Made by a program: the position numbers and the translations under genes | The notes under the pieces: model-generated | The model's input: the letters and a program-made list of their open reading frames with translations, nothing else | Told to the model about the DNA's origin: nothing | The model's database searches: none | DNA from: Siphlonurus alternatus | Lineage: Eukaryota; Arthropoda; Insecta; Ephemeroptera; Siphlonuridae | Assembly: GCA_949825025.1 (NCBI GenBank) | Contig: OX463784.1 | Location: forward strand, 22,627,868 to 22,691,867 | Length of the DNA: 64,000 nt | Reading direction: 5' to 3' | Part shown: positions 19,199 to 34,400 of the stretch, one piece after another | How positions within the stretch are numbered: the stretch's first letter is position 1 | Layout of the letters: each line of letters opens with the position of its first letter

Positions 19199-19436
19199 CT
19201 ACATGGTAGATAGAAGTAGAGCCAGCAATAAAGACGGGACAGTAACATAGAGAGACGTTGCGGAAGAATGAGTGGAAGGTTGGGTCGTGCCGGTCGACCT
19301 GATTTGAGGGTCTGGGGTCTTGCACGGAATTGCCCTTCTGACGACCTTCAGGACGCTCTCCACTACGTTGGCAGGGGTCGGATCTTTGCAACCTTCGAGG
19401 GCCTTCACAACACAAATTGAGGCATCATCAATGTCC
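19199..19436 (-). CDS. DUF1397 gene 1, terminal exon with GPI-like tail
   Basis: Acceptor gttccag. Encodes DIDDASICVVKALEGCKDP, IPCKTPDP, then a Ser/Thr spacer and terminal hydrophobic stretch before TAG (19201-19199). Confidence 0.9.
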
Positions 19437-22400
19437 CTGGAACAAAAGTTAGGTTATTTAACACACTGATAAAACTTAAAATCCAAATTAATAATTATTT
19501 TAGGCACTGCCCACTCTATCAAGGTCTGCACACTTTGAAGAAAAATAGTCCGCCCCATTTGCTAAATCATTGTAAAATTCAAATTAAATCCAATAGAAAT
19601 AAACTTTTCTTGATATTTTCACACCCCAGGCATAATTTCTAAGCCCATTACCTTTCTCTGTGTAATGTTTCAAAATTTTAAAATCACTCCTATGAAAATT
19701 TCAGGGTTAAAGTTGTGCATATAACTCAATGGATTATTAAAAATCTACAAGTACTATTTCAAAAAACAATCAAGATCAATATTATAGTGTGCAGGCCTTG
19801 GTGGAGTGGGCAGTATATTAGGCTTGCCCCCAAAATGGCGGCTAAGGACTAATGAGTTGTAAAGCACTAAAATAAAAAGACCAAGCCGTACTGTGAAGCA
19901 CTTAATTTTCACGGTCCTCTAGTTTACAGCTTTGAGGAAGATACTCACTTGCACTGTCCTTCGTCGAAGAGGAAGATGGGGAAGTTGAGGTTGGAGATGT
20001 CCGTGATGTTCGTGTCTGGACCCGGCAGGTTCTCAGCGTACTTGCCGAACGTCTGGTTCAAACACTTCTGCATTTCGTCTTGCATTGACTCAAGGCACTC
20101 TGGGCCACCCTCAGCGATGAACACTGCAAGGAATATTAAATATAATATTAATATATATTTTTAATAGTGATATAGTTATAATAATATACAGTATATTCTA
20201 TTTTAATAAGGGGAATTGTGTGAAATGTATATTTAACCTTTTAGCATTATCAAAGGGATGGTAGCATGGTTTTGTTTAAAATTAGTACTCGACGTTGCCA
20301 TTTTGGTGGCACAAGGCACAGCTGGAGCTGAACAATATATAGTTGCAGTATTTGGCAACATTGCTTAATTTTATGCTATTTCATTAGCTGATGGCTCTCT
20401 TGTTTGATAGGACATTTAGCTTGAAATTATTTGAACATTTGAACCTATATAAGCAAGCTGACAAGTAATTTTGCCCTCAATTGAATCTGCCTACTTCTGT
20501 ATATGTATGTCAAACAGCTCAGCAATTAAAATACATATTCCCTTTAATTGCCTCAGATCCTAATTATCAAAAGCTTTGTTTTATAGACATTATAGGGGGC
20601 ATTCATAAAAGCTTAAGGCCCGATTTTAGACTCAATTTTTCATATATCCATGTCAGAATTTAGTGAGCCCTAAATCAGGCCTTGCCTTTTGTGAATGCCC
20701 CCTGTACGTTACATGCACATAAAAAAGGCTACATTTGCATGAAAATATCTTTGTGCTTATGTCATTTACATTCCGAGGTGACAAGTTCCTCTAAAATGGC
20801 TAGGTACTGTTATAACTACATTACAAGGCTAGAGACTCACGTGCGATGCGGTCCCCCTCCTTGAAACAGGTGAAGTTGAGAAGCGTCTTGGCCACGTCCT
20901 GGACGATGCTGCTTACTCTCTTCTGGTCCTCAGCCAGACATCCCTCGATGCTGTGAGTCAGGTTCGTCGCACAGTCCATCAGCTGGGGGCTTTTCCTGCA
21001 AGGTCAAGCAAACATTAGAATACAATGAAGAATACATGATTGCGGCGGAACTTTTTTGGATACAATTTTAAATTTTAGTAATGATGAATTTCACTGAGAA
21101 ATAGGATTAATAACACCATTTGCAGCCATTGTTAATTATTTCTTGATTTTCAACTATTAACCTTAGGGGAAAAAATTAATAGGATCAAATTTTTTAGTGT
21201 TTTTTAGATGCTGATTTGACTAAATTTTTACTTAAGATGCTACAGTCCCAATGATATTCTTCTAAATTTTGTCCTATATGAATCTAATATGCTTTTCTTT
21301 ATTGGCCTAAAAATTTTCTTACTTTTTATTTATATGATAAGGTAAATTGAAAAGATGGAAACGATGTACCAGTTCTTCATTCTTAATTTAAAAATAATAT
21401 AAAAAAAAATGCATGCAAATATCAATATGCATTTTAAAACAAAATGTATTAACAAAAGAAAATCAAAATTATTAATTGTAAAGACAAATATGTAATAATT
21501 TGTCAGATCTCTTAATAATATAATTCACAATTTATTTCATGATTATTTTTAATTAAATTTGATGGTTATACTGGTTTAATCCCTCGTTCAAATACACTAG
21601 CCATCATATTATATTCAAGTTGGGCTTCATCATACCATGGTGCCAATGAGGTCCTACATTACAAACTACCAATGTCTGATAAAGAAAATATTGTCAGACT
21701 CACCGACAGTACTTCTTGAACACAATGTCGAGGTCTCCGGTGGGCTTGGCTGCCTCCACTTCGATCTGCACCTGCGTCACGTTGATGAGCGACTGCACGC
21801 ACTGCATCATCTCCTGCTGAGCCACCTGCGACAAACAACAACACGTCAGCGAGTGTTGACAAAATGGGTTTGGTGGACCATAATGGTAATTTTTAATAAA
21901 AAATTTCAAGTTCTGTGAGGATATTTTGTACATTTATTTTTTAATTTGTTATTTATTGATTTTTATTTTTTATATTTATATATTTTTTTAATCCCATATA
22001 AAATAAAATATAATAACTCATAATATGATACTATTACATAATATATGTTAAAATAATCAATAATATTTTTGTTAATTAAAGAAACTAATTAAAAGAAATA
22101 AAATTATTAGGAAAATTAAAGCTGCTTTAATTTAAATATATTTTTTTTGCTTCCTCTGATATAGTTTGTTTATAGTGTTTGGTTAATATCATTACTTCAC
22201 TTTTACATCCTGCATGGTACGTCCAGTTTAATTCCTCCAACGCAATTAATATTTAATGTGTCATTATTTATATGACTCATTAACATTGCACTTTGTCACA
22301 AAAACATGATTCATCGATGTTATTTCCTGGACCTTTCATACAAATTAACCAGCACAAAAACCACAATATATAAAACGTTTGTCTCTTACAATATTTTGTA

Positions 22401-25400
22401 TTTATTCAATAAAATGTTTGGAATCTGTTTAAACAAAACGCACTTCCTCCGATAACAGCACATTTATTTAAATATATAATTAAATTTTTACATACAGTAA
22501 TTTAATTTTTAATTTAATTTTTTTAATTTTTTTTTTAATTTTTTAAATTAATTCTTTAGTTTGGCTCTCCATGGGAAATCCCTATGCTGAAATAAATTAA
22601 AAAAAAATAATTAAAAAAAAATCGGCTCGAGGCACTAATATCTGCCTCTCAAAAAAATTTCAGAATTTTTGTCAATTTGCTAAGGTTTACATGTTAATCA
22701 AAGGGGGGATTACGTCGAACAGCTGTTCGGCGTTATCTCTACCTTAAAGACACGAACGTGTCTCATAATTACAGGCATGACACTTTTTTTATTATTTCAA
22801 TCGTAACAGGAGGGAGGTTGAAAAATACTCACATGTGAATATTATGAGAATTTTTATTTTCAGTGATGCATCATAATATGATGCCTAAGATGACCTGATG
22901 ACGCTGTCTACATTGCCTATGACGTCATTGAACAGTTTGGTCAAACAAGCGATCATGAATTCTATGATTGTACACAAATTATTATTAGATTCCATTTTCA
23001 CAACGTGATTGCTTACGTCATCGCCTCTAAGTCACGTGACCTCTTTAAATCTTCATTTCAGGCATGATGCGTTACTAAAAAAAAAAAAAAAACGTATAAT
23101 ATTTGCGCAGGTGTATATTTTAACCTCTTTCAATTGAGCTAGTAAAAAAATGTCATGCAATGCAGATTCCTAATTTGCTATAATGATATTATCATCTATA
23201 TTCTATATTTAATGATCCAAGCATTCCAGCCATCAAGTGTATATTTCTTACAGTCATCTCTGATTATCTATAATACACAACCCTCCCATTAAAAAGGTTC
23301 ATCGTGACGTCAAGCCAAAGATAACCAGAGACGACTATATCACATGCATATAGCGAGGTACAGTATAATGCATTTCTTCACACTTTTTTCATTCCGATTT
23401 TATAGAAAGTTGTCTTCTGTAGTCAGATATCTGTAACGATCTTTTTGTTTCCATGGCAACCACAGAATACAAAAGATAACGCGATGACGTTAACCACATT
23501 GGATTGATTACTGTCAAGCAGATGTTATGAATCACGGACCTCTTGCATGACCACCATGCGTGTGGTGATTATAACAAGCACAGATAAATTAAATTACGTT
23601 TCACTGGTCTGACAAAAATAGCACGCTTTGAGTTTTTTTAGATGATTTTTTTAGTTGCGTGATCTAATATATTATGCTAAATGTTTACATTAAGTTTTTA
23701 TAAATCTAATTACTGTTATTACAGCAAAATTGTTTAAATCAATTTGTAAAACGTATAATATACATCAGGCAAAAAAAATATACGAATAATATTCATAACA
23801 GTTTTATTTCGCATTGGTTTCAATTATTTTAATTTAAAGAAATCTTCGATAAAATAAAAAATAATATTTTTTGCTAAAATATACAAACAAATTAACAATG
23901 AAATATAACTATATTACCGTTTATTTTATTTTGAGTGCAATAATTAAAAAAATATATATAACTGCATAAAAATTACAAAATTTTAATACTTTTTCAACGG
24001 AACGGTGAACAATTTTATACAAATCATCTATTTCAAAATAAAAAATAGTTAAGTATTACGTCAAAAAATATTTTACAATGCATTGATGTGTATTGTTGCT
24101 AGCTCAGAAAAATTTCCTAGAAAATATTTCATGCATGCCAACTTGAAACAAAATGCTAAATTCTATATATTTTTTTTCCTCTTTGTCTACAGAACTCTAT
24201 TATATACAGTTCAACAAATAAAAGATTACACCGGAAGTGCCAGCTTTTTGGACTTTCTAGTTCAGTTTTGAAACCTGAAACTTTACAAAGAGATTTATAT
24301 TAGGAATTTCAACCTCTCTCCAAAATTTTGGAGTTTTCAAGTCCACAGTTCAACCAAAACCCTTTCACTTCCGGTAGTGATTTTTATATTTTTTAAACTA
24401 TTTTTGTATATTTACTGCACAAACAAACGTCGTCGTGTTAAAAGTGCGAAGGTTGCAAGATGACTCGGTGCATTTAACGACAGGTTTCACAAGTAGCCTT
24501 GGATATAATTGACGTAGAGAGAAAATTATGCATAATCACAACATGATATTATTTAAAATAAGCAATTTTATTATATCACAGTAAAGTTTAATGTTCAGCT
24601 TATATTAATTAAAAACAATATACTGAAATAATAGTAATTAACGATAACTATAAAAAAAATAACAATAAGATTGAAAATAACAAAACAGACTTCGCTCTAT
24701 GTTTATGTGTTTTTAATATTATAGGAGTGATTACATGATCAAATAACAAATCAAATCATAGATTAATATTGTCATGCATTTCTAAATTACAAAAAATTTG
24801 GAGTTTAAAAATTGAATTATTAAAATATCGACAACATACTAACGAAAAATTATATCGTGACATCTTGTGACGTATATATAATATGAAAATTAAGATAATT
24901 ATGCATGTGACGCAAAATATACAACAATTTAAGACTTGAGAATTGAATATTATGCGGGCACTTATTAACCATGATATTTTCACTTAAACAGTAATTCTTA
25001 TTACTGACCCACTGAACTAAAATGACAAGTGAGAAAACAAATAGCTAAATTGAAATAAAGTGCATTTTCTTTTATTAAATTTTCTAGAAAATATATGTAT
25101 TCAAGTGATGTATACTGGCAGTTAGTATACACTACTTTGATTATATAGGATGACTGTATAGTGTATACTATATCGTCCCGCATCCAAAATAAAGAGATAA
25201 AGATTACCTCAAATAAAAAAAAAAGGTCTGATAGGTCTATACGTCTCGTGCAGTGGTATATAGCAGTAATAAATAATTAAATAGTCAAAACAGACACTTT
25301 TTTTTATACTGCAGTGTTCATTTATCGCCTCGGAAAATTTCTCTTTGCGGCCTTGTTAATCTCCATGCAAATTCCCGTAAGAATAACATAGGGCATGGTA

Positions 25401-28400
25401 ATTAACAAGGCTGCAAGTGGGAAATTTTCCAGAGCAAGGATTGTACAAAACATTATAAGATTGAGGTGTATTTACATGGTTAACCGACTCTGAACGATCT
25501 CAGCGCACTTCTGTGAAATCCTAGCGCATACATGTATATAAACTCAAAAACTGCATGTATACTGGGAGGACAGCCTAGGACGTCGAATTGAGAAACCTCG
25601 ATGATTTTCGCCACTTTCGAGAAATTTCACCAAATATAAGACAGGTGCTCAAGCGGTCTGTTTGGGGACCTCAAATTTGACAGCTTAGCGCTAGCGGATA
25701 AAGAGGCACCTTTGTAGAATAGAAAATATCATAGTTAGTAACTTTCTGAAATGCGTCCTCTTGGTTCAGTTCTTGAGTTCCCTCAGATTTCGTCCTACCT
25801 TGCCCCGTTCGACAGCCTCCTCTCCTCCATATTTCCTGCATTGGTCCTCGAAGGCTTTCTGTCCTTGTTCAGCGTTGGGTGGCGCTGGCAGCTCAATTCC
25901 CAGAGAGTTGAGTTGCTGCTGAACTTCAGATGTGTCCAGCTCCGCTACAACCGCCACTGTAACAATCAATGACAGTTGTAAGCAAAACCATACAACTTCG
26001 TATTGGGTGCATGTCTGTTATAATTACGGACAATTCTCAAAAACGTATCAAGAAGAAGAATTAAAACCCATACATGTATCCAATATCGGTACCATAACAG
26101 CTAATAACTAACGTATACTGCAGTATAACAGATCTTAGTATACGTGTAGATTCGACTACGCGCGGCGGCCATCTTGGATGTCATAACATGGCTAAGATAG
26201 GGGGCGCCAATCTGTCTAGACTTATTTGGCGCCATAGTGAGACGTAAAATTAGATTTGTTTTACTGTATAAGCATATAATTATTATAATTGGAGTTATAA
26301 TATTTATATTTCTTGTCAATTTAATTTAAACGTTCCTGATTGGGAGCTTCATAAAACTTTTTTTAAGTTTAATTAATCAAGTCATGTGATTTAATATTAT
26401 AATTTATTAAAATTGAGAAAAATAATGTAATGTTAACTTATGAGTGCTTTATGAATTCTCCCTATACTATGCAATGTATACTCCGAAACAGCAAGAATGT
26501 TGTCTGATTTTGTTGTAGCTTTAATGGACAACCTACATGAAAATTTTTAATTGCAGAAATGAATAGAGGGTACCAAATTATACTACTCTGAATTTTTTCA
26601 GATTTTTTTGAAACTCAGAACTATATTTTAAATAATTATTAAAAGTACGGCCACGCCCCCTGAAGGCGTCAATAGGCGTCTCGGTCCTATCCTTTTTATT
26701 AAGGATTCAGGAGTGCCAACTTAACTTACAGAACTTTCAATAATTATTTAAAAATAGTTTCGGGTCTCAAAAAAATCTGAAAAAATTCAGAGTAGCATAA
26801 TTTGGTACCTTCTATTCATTTCTGCAATAATTTTTTTTTATGTAGCTCTAATATACAAAAATAAGAAGGTTTGTTATTTTGGGGAAGGTTTGTTATTTTG
26901 GGGGGAGGTAAGAGGAACACCCTGCAGTCTTATCCCAAAATCTTCACATCTATAATGATGCGTAACAATGTCGACAGAGCATAATGGAGTGCAGACGTAA
27001 CGCTCGTGATGACCCTAGGTGTAATAATGTAATCTCAAGAAAATTCCAACCTGATTTGCTATACTTCGGAAGATAAAAATAGATAAAATATTACACAAAT
27101 TAGTTCACACTTGTATTAAGAAAATGTCAGATAGCTCCGCATATTTGTTAAAATATTTTGAAGGTGGATTTTAAACTCATCAATCATATTAATTATAAGA
27201 CCTCCAATGAAAGAGGTGCTACAAATTTCATTTAAATATCCGGCACGTGAGTAGCACGTGACCTTCACTTTTAATCTTATCGCAATATGTCAGACACATT
27301 ATTTTATACCCATTCACGTCTCTGTAATACAGTCTGCATCCATGAAGTGCTTTAAATTTATTTTTAATATTAAAATTAAGCAATGATTATTAAATTTAAA
27401 TATTTTACATTAATAAATTTTAATTTTATTCAAGTATACGCTACGCAAAAAATAAATAAATAAAAAAATGACTGTCGTGTCAGTATTTCAATAATATAAT
27501 TTCTCTTCAAGTAGATTTTATTAAGATAATAATTAAAATTTACTATGTAAAATTTATATTTGGAATTATTTTGATGCTTTGACTTTATATTTTTTATTAA
27601 AATTACAAACAGAACAGAAAATTTTTGTTTACCATGCAAATTAAACGTATACATTATAATATATAATTGTTTGTTTGCAAAACGTGAGTCAAAATAACAT
27701 TTTAATATACACATTTAGGAAGTTTCTATTATGTAACTGTTTATTGCACGGATTTATATCAAAATAAACTTAATTATCTCATCTCTCATCATTTAAACTA
27801 TTTTATTAATTACACAAAAAAAATGCACACAAAAGAAGTGAAAGTTCTATAATTTACTATGATGCAACTGGTGCAAATTTAATAGCGTTATATTATGCTA
27901 TGTTTTAAATGAGATAATGTGCTTCTGCATGCAACTATAATAATATATAATATAGCACATACAATATATTATACTGTCATATTTGACATGTAATGTAATA
28001 GATAAGTACTTACTAAAGTAATGTAGTAGTGTGTTATTACGTCATAAGAAAAAAATGCAAAGCGGGTCAATTTAAAAGTATATTATATAGTCATATTTAC
28101 ATGAATGTAGTCGGAAGTGTAAGGTTTCTGGTCTTCCTGTTAATATTTCAGCGTTACAATTTCACACATAGGTCAATACTTTTACTTCAAACCAATCTGT
28201 AAATTTTCAAAACTGAATTACAAACAGAAGAGTTGAAAACTTCACACTTCCGGCTACTTCCGGAAGGAATATCAAATTAATTTGACTGTAGTAGCGTTGC
28301 TCAAGCTGCTATCTATCTAGTGAATTGATATTATATAAATATACTCCCTCCGGAAATGTATAGGGTTTCGATGTTCTAACTATTCGCAGCTCTGGAAAGT

Positions 28401-31400
28401 TTCAAAAATGAATGGAGTATCGACATCAAAATTTTTCATTGCAGATATGGAGGACGTAAAGTTATGCTATATACTGTGATTTTTTTCCAGATTTTTTGAA
28501 GTCCAGGAACTATTTTTAAAAAAGTTATTAAGAGTAATTATTAATTAATAATTAACAATTATTAATAAAAAAAGATAAGAGCGTTGGTTCAAACCCAACC
28601 TTGGCAAAACTTTTTAGCAAAACTTCCTAAAAAATCAGAAAAAAAAAAATCAGAGACTTTGCACCCTGTACTCATTTTTGCAATAAAAAAAAAATTGAGG
28701 TTGATACTCCATTACAGAGTAGTCAAAACATTATTACTTCCGGCCACTTCCGGAAGGAATATAAATTTAATTTGACTGTAGCCACGAGTGGGTTGGTTTG
28801 AAGTAGTTGATAAGGAATAGGAAAATGAGGCTACATCAATTTACATCACTATACTAGCTGAAATATTATATCATTTTTTGGGAGTATATTTATATTTTTA
28901 ATTATTATTTATACTATATAGTATATAAGATAAGGAAATTGGAGCTTTATAGATACAAGCCATTCTTGATTAAATGAATTAGTATAGAACTCTAGTATAT
29001 TTTTGAAGTCATCTTGAATAATAGAAATAAAACTAATCAATGGAAAAATCCGAAAAATACTGATGTACAAAAAGTAAAAATTAGAGCTTTTGATATTAAA
29101 TTTATATACAGTATAATACTATTGACAAACAATTATATTTCTATTAAATAATATTTATGGAGTTTTCTAATACAGCACAGTACAGTACAGTAAATAATAT
29201 ACTGTACGTATATTATATAAACTAAGCTAAAGTAAATAAAAAAATTAATAAGTAGGTATAGTGTATATTATATATATATTATATATAATATATATTATGA
29301 TATACATAATACAATGTCATTATCATGCAAAAGTTAAAGATTTATTTCGTTCCAATTTTTTTAAGACGGAAACTTTCTAATGCCAAGACTGGCCAGTAAA
29401 ATAACCTGAAAACTATGGTATTCTAAAATTTATATTTAATTAACATTATGATCTGCATAGCTGCATCCACCGATTTGATGACGTGTATGACAGTCATATT
29501 ACACATTTAAAGAAAATTGAGCTATCAATCTGCGAGCTATTTATTATTGCTAAAAAATAAACAATAAAAAATTGCATGCTGGGGGAATTTTCTAACAAAG
29601 TTCAAATATTACATATGGACACATGGACTGGTCATTTAACAGTTATTTTATTGTCTAACATGACAATAACATAACATGACTTTTATTTTCATTAAAAGTT
29701 ATTTAATAGAACAAGATAAATTATAAAAGAATATTATTAACATCGATAATATGCAATAAACACAATGAATATGAAACATGCATGCAAGAAAAACATGAAA
29801 TAAATTTAATAAAGTCACGCTGCGTTTTATTATAAGGAAGTTATAACTATCGCAAAGATAATTTGTCATCAATATTAACACAAATCATTTCCTATAGTTT
29901 GTCACAGCGTCATGAGTCACAGTTATCAGTCTTTCCGCTCTAGAACACATGCACTTGAGAGCAAAGATTCCAGTACTAGCTCGTACAGGAATCTTGCTTG
30001 AGAGTATAATTTTATTATATACAGTAACACGACTTGATCAAAGCTCCAATTTCGTGTCACCTACTATATAGCCCATCTTGTAACGAGAGTTACTTGATGT
30101 ACTGTATGTAATGTACCAACAATTAAAGAGACATGACATGAGCTAGACCGTGACCTCTGTATGATTTACGCTCCGACAATGCCGTAAGTTCGTAATAGTA
30201 CAGTACGTATAGCAAACTACATAACATTTATGTATGTTGTTTTACACGTACGACATGCATTATATGAAAATTGAGGAGTGTTCTCCCAGCGAAAAAATTT
30301 TATCCATAATTTAATTAATTAGTGAAAAATGTGTCAATATTAAATTTGCAAACCTTATCTACCCCCCTTCCCTCAATATTTAAGGCTATTTTCACTTTGG
30401 TCCATTGATTTAAGAGGTGTCTATCCTAACCGAGGTTTTCCACGGTTCCCTCAGTCTCACTTCGGCGAATGCTGGGACGCGTAACAGGTCATCTTTACTC
30501 TCCCTTATTCCTACTCATTACCCCGCTTTGAGCTCATACGGTTGTTTCCGTTTAATCAACTTAAAATTAGTGATCCTGACCTTTTATACCCATTGCAATT
30601 TATATGAATCTACTCAAAGCGAGAAAAAAACACACAATAGGAACCTCCATAGTTAATTTAATATTCATTCCCAAAATATATCGATAATACATTCGACACA
30701 CGCAATGTAAAACCAATGATATATTAAATTCATTAGCAAAAGTGTGTCAACTTGTATACTATTTCTCGAAATCAATACAGATAGCTCGGCCAACGTTTTT
30801 ATCTCTCTAGACTTCGCTCTCTGAGTTGATAACGATGTGTTTATCTCAAAGAGTCGAGGTTACTAGTACCATATAATATATAACTAGTACCTTTGTCTAA
30901 GGAGCAATTGTACCAACGTTACAGGACCTTTGCACTGCAAGAATAATAAAAATAGCTCAATGATTTCATTATGTAAATGAACATGTTATTGAATAAAACT
31001 ACATTAAAAAAAATATGTAACCTCAGGATAGCACGAACTGCCTCACTTGCTATTATAGAGCTGCAGCTTCAATAGAGAGATACAGATTTACGATCTTAGG
31101 TGATGTAAGAAGAGCACCCTGTCTACCAATATCAAAAAAAGTTTTAGCTCACCAAGTGTCTATAGACTGCGTGGTAACGCTAGATGCCTACATGAAACAA
31201 AGAGTTAAAGTTCCTGGTGTCCAGAGGTGTACGGCTTTGTATGGACACCATGAACTTTACCACGCAGTCTATGGGAGGCGTAATGAACCAAAACTCTTTT
31301 TTGATATTGATAGACTGATGCTTACTCACCCTCTAGCAAGTGAGGCAGGAGTTAAGTTTTTATTGTACCTCATAGGTGTACAGCCCCAGACAAATCTTTC

Positions 31401-34400
31401 GTTACCCGTACGATTTCTGGACGATATCGAACTCATTGTTACGAATTTTAATTCTTCGGTAAAGAATGTATTATTATAGTAATCGCTTCTCTCATTTCCA
31501 CCGAAATATAGACAATAATGGTTGCATTTTTTTATTTCATAATTAGAAAATTTACATTAAATTAAGCTTTTCTGAATTTTTTCAGATTTTTTGGAGTGCG
31601 GGAACTAATTTTAAAAAAATATTTAAAATGTCTGAATTTGGGTGGTACACCTGATGGGACAACCGTGACGTCATCGACAGCCAATCACAGCAGCCGTGAC
31701 ATCATCAACAGCCAATCACAGCACGACAAATGACGTCACGGTTGTCCCATCAGGTGTACCACCCAAATTCAGGTATTTTAAATATTTTTTTAAAATTAGT
31801 TCCCGCACTCCAAAAAATCCGAAAAAATTCAGAAAAGCATAATTTTAGGTATATTTTCTAATTATGAATTAAAAAAATGCAACCATTATTGTCTATTTCA
31901 AATCATTAACTCCTATCATACTGCAGGATTTATACAACATCATAAATCAGTCCGGGGTAAAGAGGGCTTTGTCTTCAGATATATATATAATATGTATATA
32001 ATTATATGAACGGACTCAAGAGCAAAGTAATTAAATATTACTGTAATTTTAGATAAAAATCATAAAGATGGGTCAATAATATCATTGATATAAGTCTTAT
32101 TATGTACTCTGTAAATAGGACTATGGTGTAATGTGTAATTAATTTCAACAGCTGCAGGGGCAAAGTGCAACAAGCTTGCATACAGCTGCACAATATTGGT
32201 GTCACATTTATATAAATACTTGGTTTTCTTGTTATAACTTTACGTCATCTATATAAAAATATTATAATTTCAGACTAATTAAATTTACTTATATTACAAA
32301 ACAATGTACAGTACATAATATAATATATAGTCTCAGTCCAAATAGTGTAGCTCTGTCGCATTCTTTATGGCTATTATTTAATATACAAAATTGTATAAAA
32401 TTATAATTATATTCCTTAGGAATTAAGTTATCTGGATGGGAAGACTATAACATATTTGGCTAAATACCTATTAATAATGTCATAATGCAGAGTAAAGATT
32501 TTTAGTACTTAGAAATTATTATACTATTGTTTCTAGCTTGCAAATTTGCAAATATTTTCTCCCGTAAACGGAAGCGGAAATAATTGAAATTACAAGATTT
32601 CCGGCAGTAAACGAAGGCTTGAAACACTATATGTAAATGTAGCTGTATAATTAGCATGTAGTGTACATGACATGTGTATTGTTTATTTATTTTACGTGAG
32701 TCAAAAAGCCAGATTTACAGTATATTATAAAATATAATAATTATAATGCTGCAATGCAAGACGACTGCAATATACTGTGAATTTAAATAATGATTAAAGT
32801 AAAGTGCGCGCTAGAAAAAAAAGTTGAGTTAGTATTTTCTAACAATAGTTCAAGTAGTCCTCCATATCAAACCAAAATTAAAAAAATTCTATCTCAAATA
32901 GGTTTGCCAGAAAAAAATTCCAAAGTCAGAGTGAACGCGTCGCTTAACATGGGGCCTTACCTGACAAAAACCCTCGAATATCTCGAAAAAATACACCGTT
33001 AGGTGGTATGAAAAAAATATAGTGATGTTCTATGACCCAAGCTTTAACCAAAAACCGATTAAAAAAAATTCGCTCGAATCCATTTTTCCGTAAAAAAATA
33101 ATAAAAAATCTTATGGGAATTAACATGGTAGATTTTCTTGATTTTTTTACGGAAAAATGGATTCGAGAGATTTTTTTTTAATCGGTTTTTGGTTAAAACT
33201 TGGGTCATAGAACATCACTATATTTTTTTCATACCACCTAACGGTGTATTTTTTCGAGATATTCGAGGGTTTTTGTCAGGTAAGGCCCCATGTTAAGCGA
33301 CGCGTTCACTCCGACTTTGGAATTTTTTTCTGGCAAACCTATTTGAGATAGAATTTTTTTAATTTTGGTTTGATATGGAGGACGACTTGAACTATTTTTA
33401 GAAAATACTAACTCAACTTTTTTTCTAGCGCGCACTTTACTTTAGAGTATTTTATATTTATCTATTTTATTAGCACGTTTGTGCATTACTTTTACTATGG
33501 ATAATAAAAATGTCATTTTTATTAAATAATGGACAACATACATGAAAAAATTTTATTGCAGAAATGAATAGAGGGTACCAAATTATGCTACTCTGAATTT
33601 TTTCAGATTTTTTTGAAACCCAGAACCGTTTTTAAATAATTATTGAAAGTGCGGCCACGCCCTCTGGAGGCGTCAATAGGCGTTCAGTCTCTATCCTTTT
33701 TATTAAGAATTCAGGGGTGCCAACTTAAATCACAGAACTTTCAATAATTATTTAAAAATAGTTCCGGGTCTCAAAAAAATCTAAAAAAATTCAGAGTAGC
33801 ATAATTTGGTACCCTCTATTCATTTCTGCAATAAAAATTTGTCATATGTATGTTGTTCATTGACAATATTCACATATAATATACGATTCTTGCCAACATG
33901 TTTATTTTTCTTAAATTATGTCATTTTAAAATTATACATATTATATTTTAAATTTGTAGATAAATGTGTGCGACTATTTTTTTACTCTTTATTGCAAATA
34001 AAACTTTTAATTGTTTGCTAGCGTCATTCTCTGAAATATTTGTTAAATGACGAAGCAGTTGAGACAGATTGTGATTTTGCGACTTTTAACCCCGGATTTG
34101 CTGAGATAATGAAGATACGTAGCGGTCGGTGACAAAGTCTGCTATATTGTCACCTCTGTTTTAACGTTGCTTCATCCGTGACCCATTGGACGGTAGTGAC
34201 ACAAACTGTCGTTGACGTGAAGTTGACTTTAAGAGGTTTCGTTGACCTTAGGATATTTCAAGTAGTGGTACCAACATACAGGAAATTATACTATGATGAC
34301 GATATTTTAGGAATTAATGGGACATTGTCCACAAAACTGAAAAATAAAATATTTAAGCTTGTGATACTATTTTTACATTTCAAAATTTAGAATGGAATAT

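Noticed and set aside
26150..26235. GC-rich CGCGGCGGCCATCTTGGATG patch as a promoter/first exon
   Set aside because: It has YY1-like and GGCGCC motifs, but no following open frame or donor could be tied to a gene; probably repeat-derived.
31156..31479. 107-aa open frame
   Set aside because: It lies within a foldback; part reads the arm in both directions and there are no splice sites or family match.
32790..33435. Two mirrored 65-70 aa frames
   Set aside because: They are the two arms of one hairpin read in opposite directions, not a gene pair.
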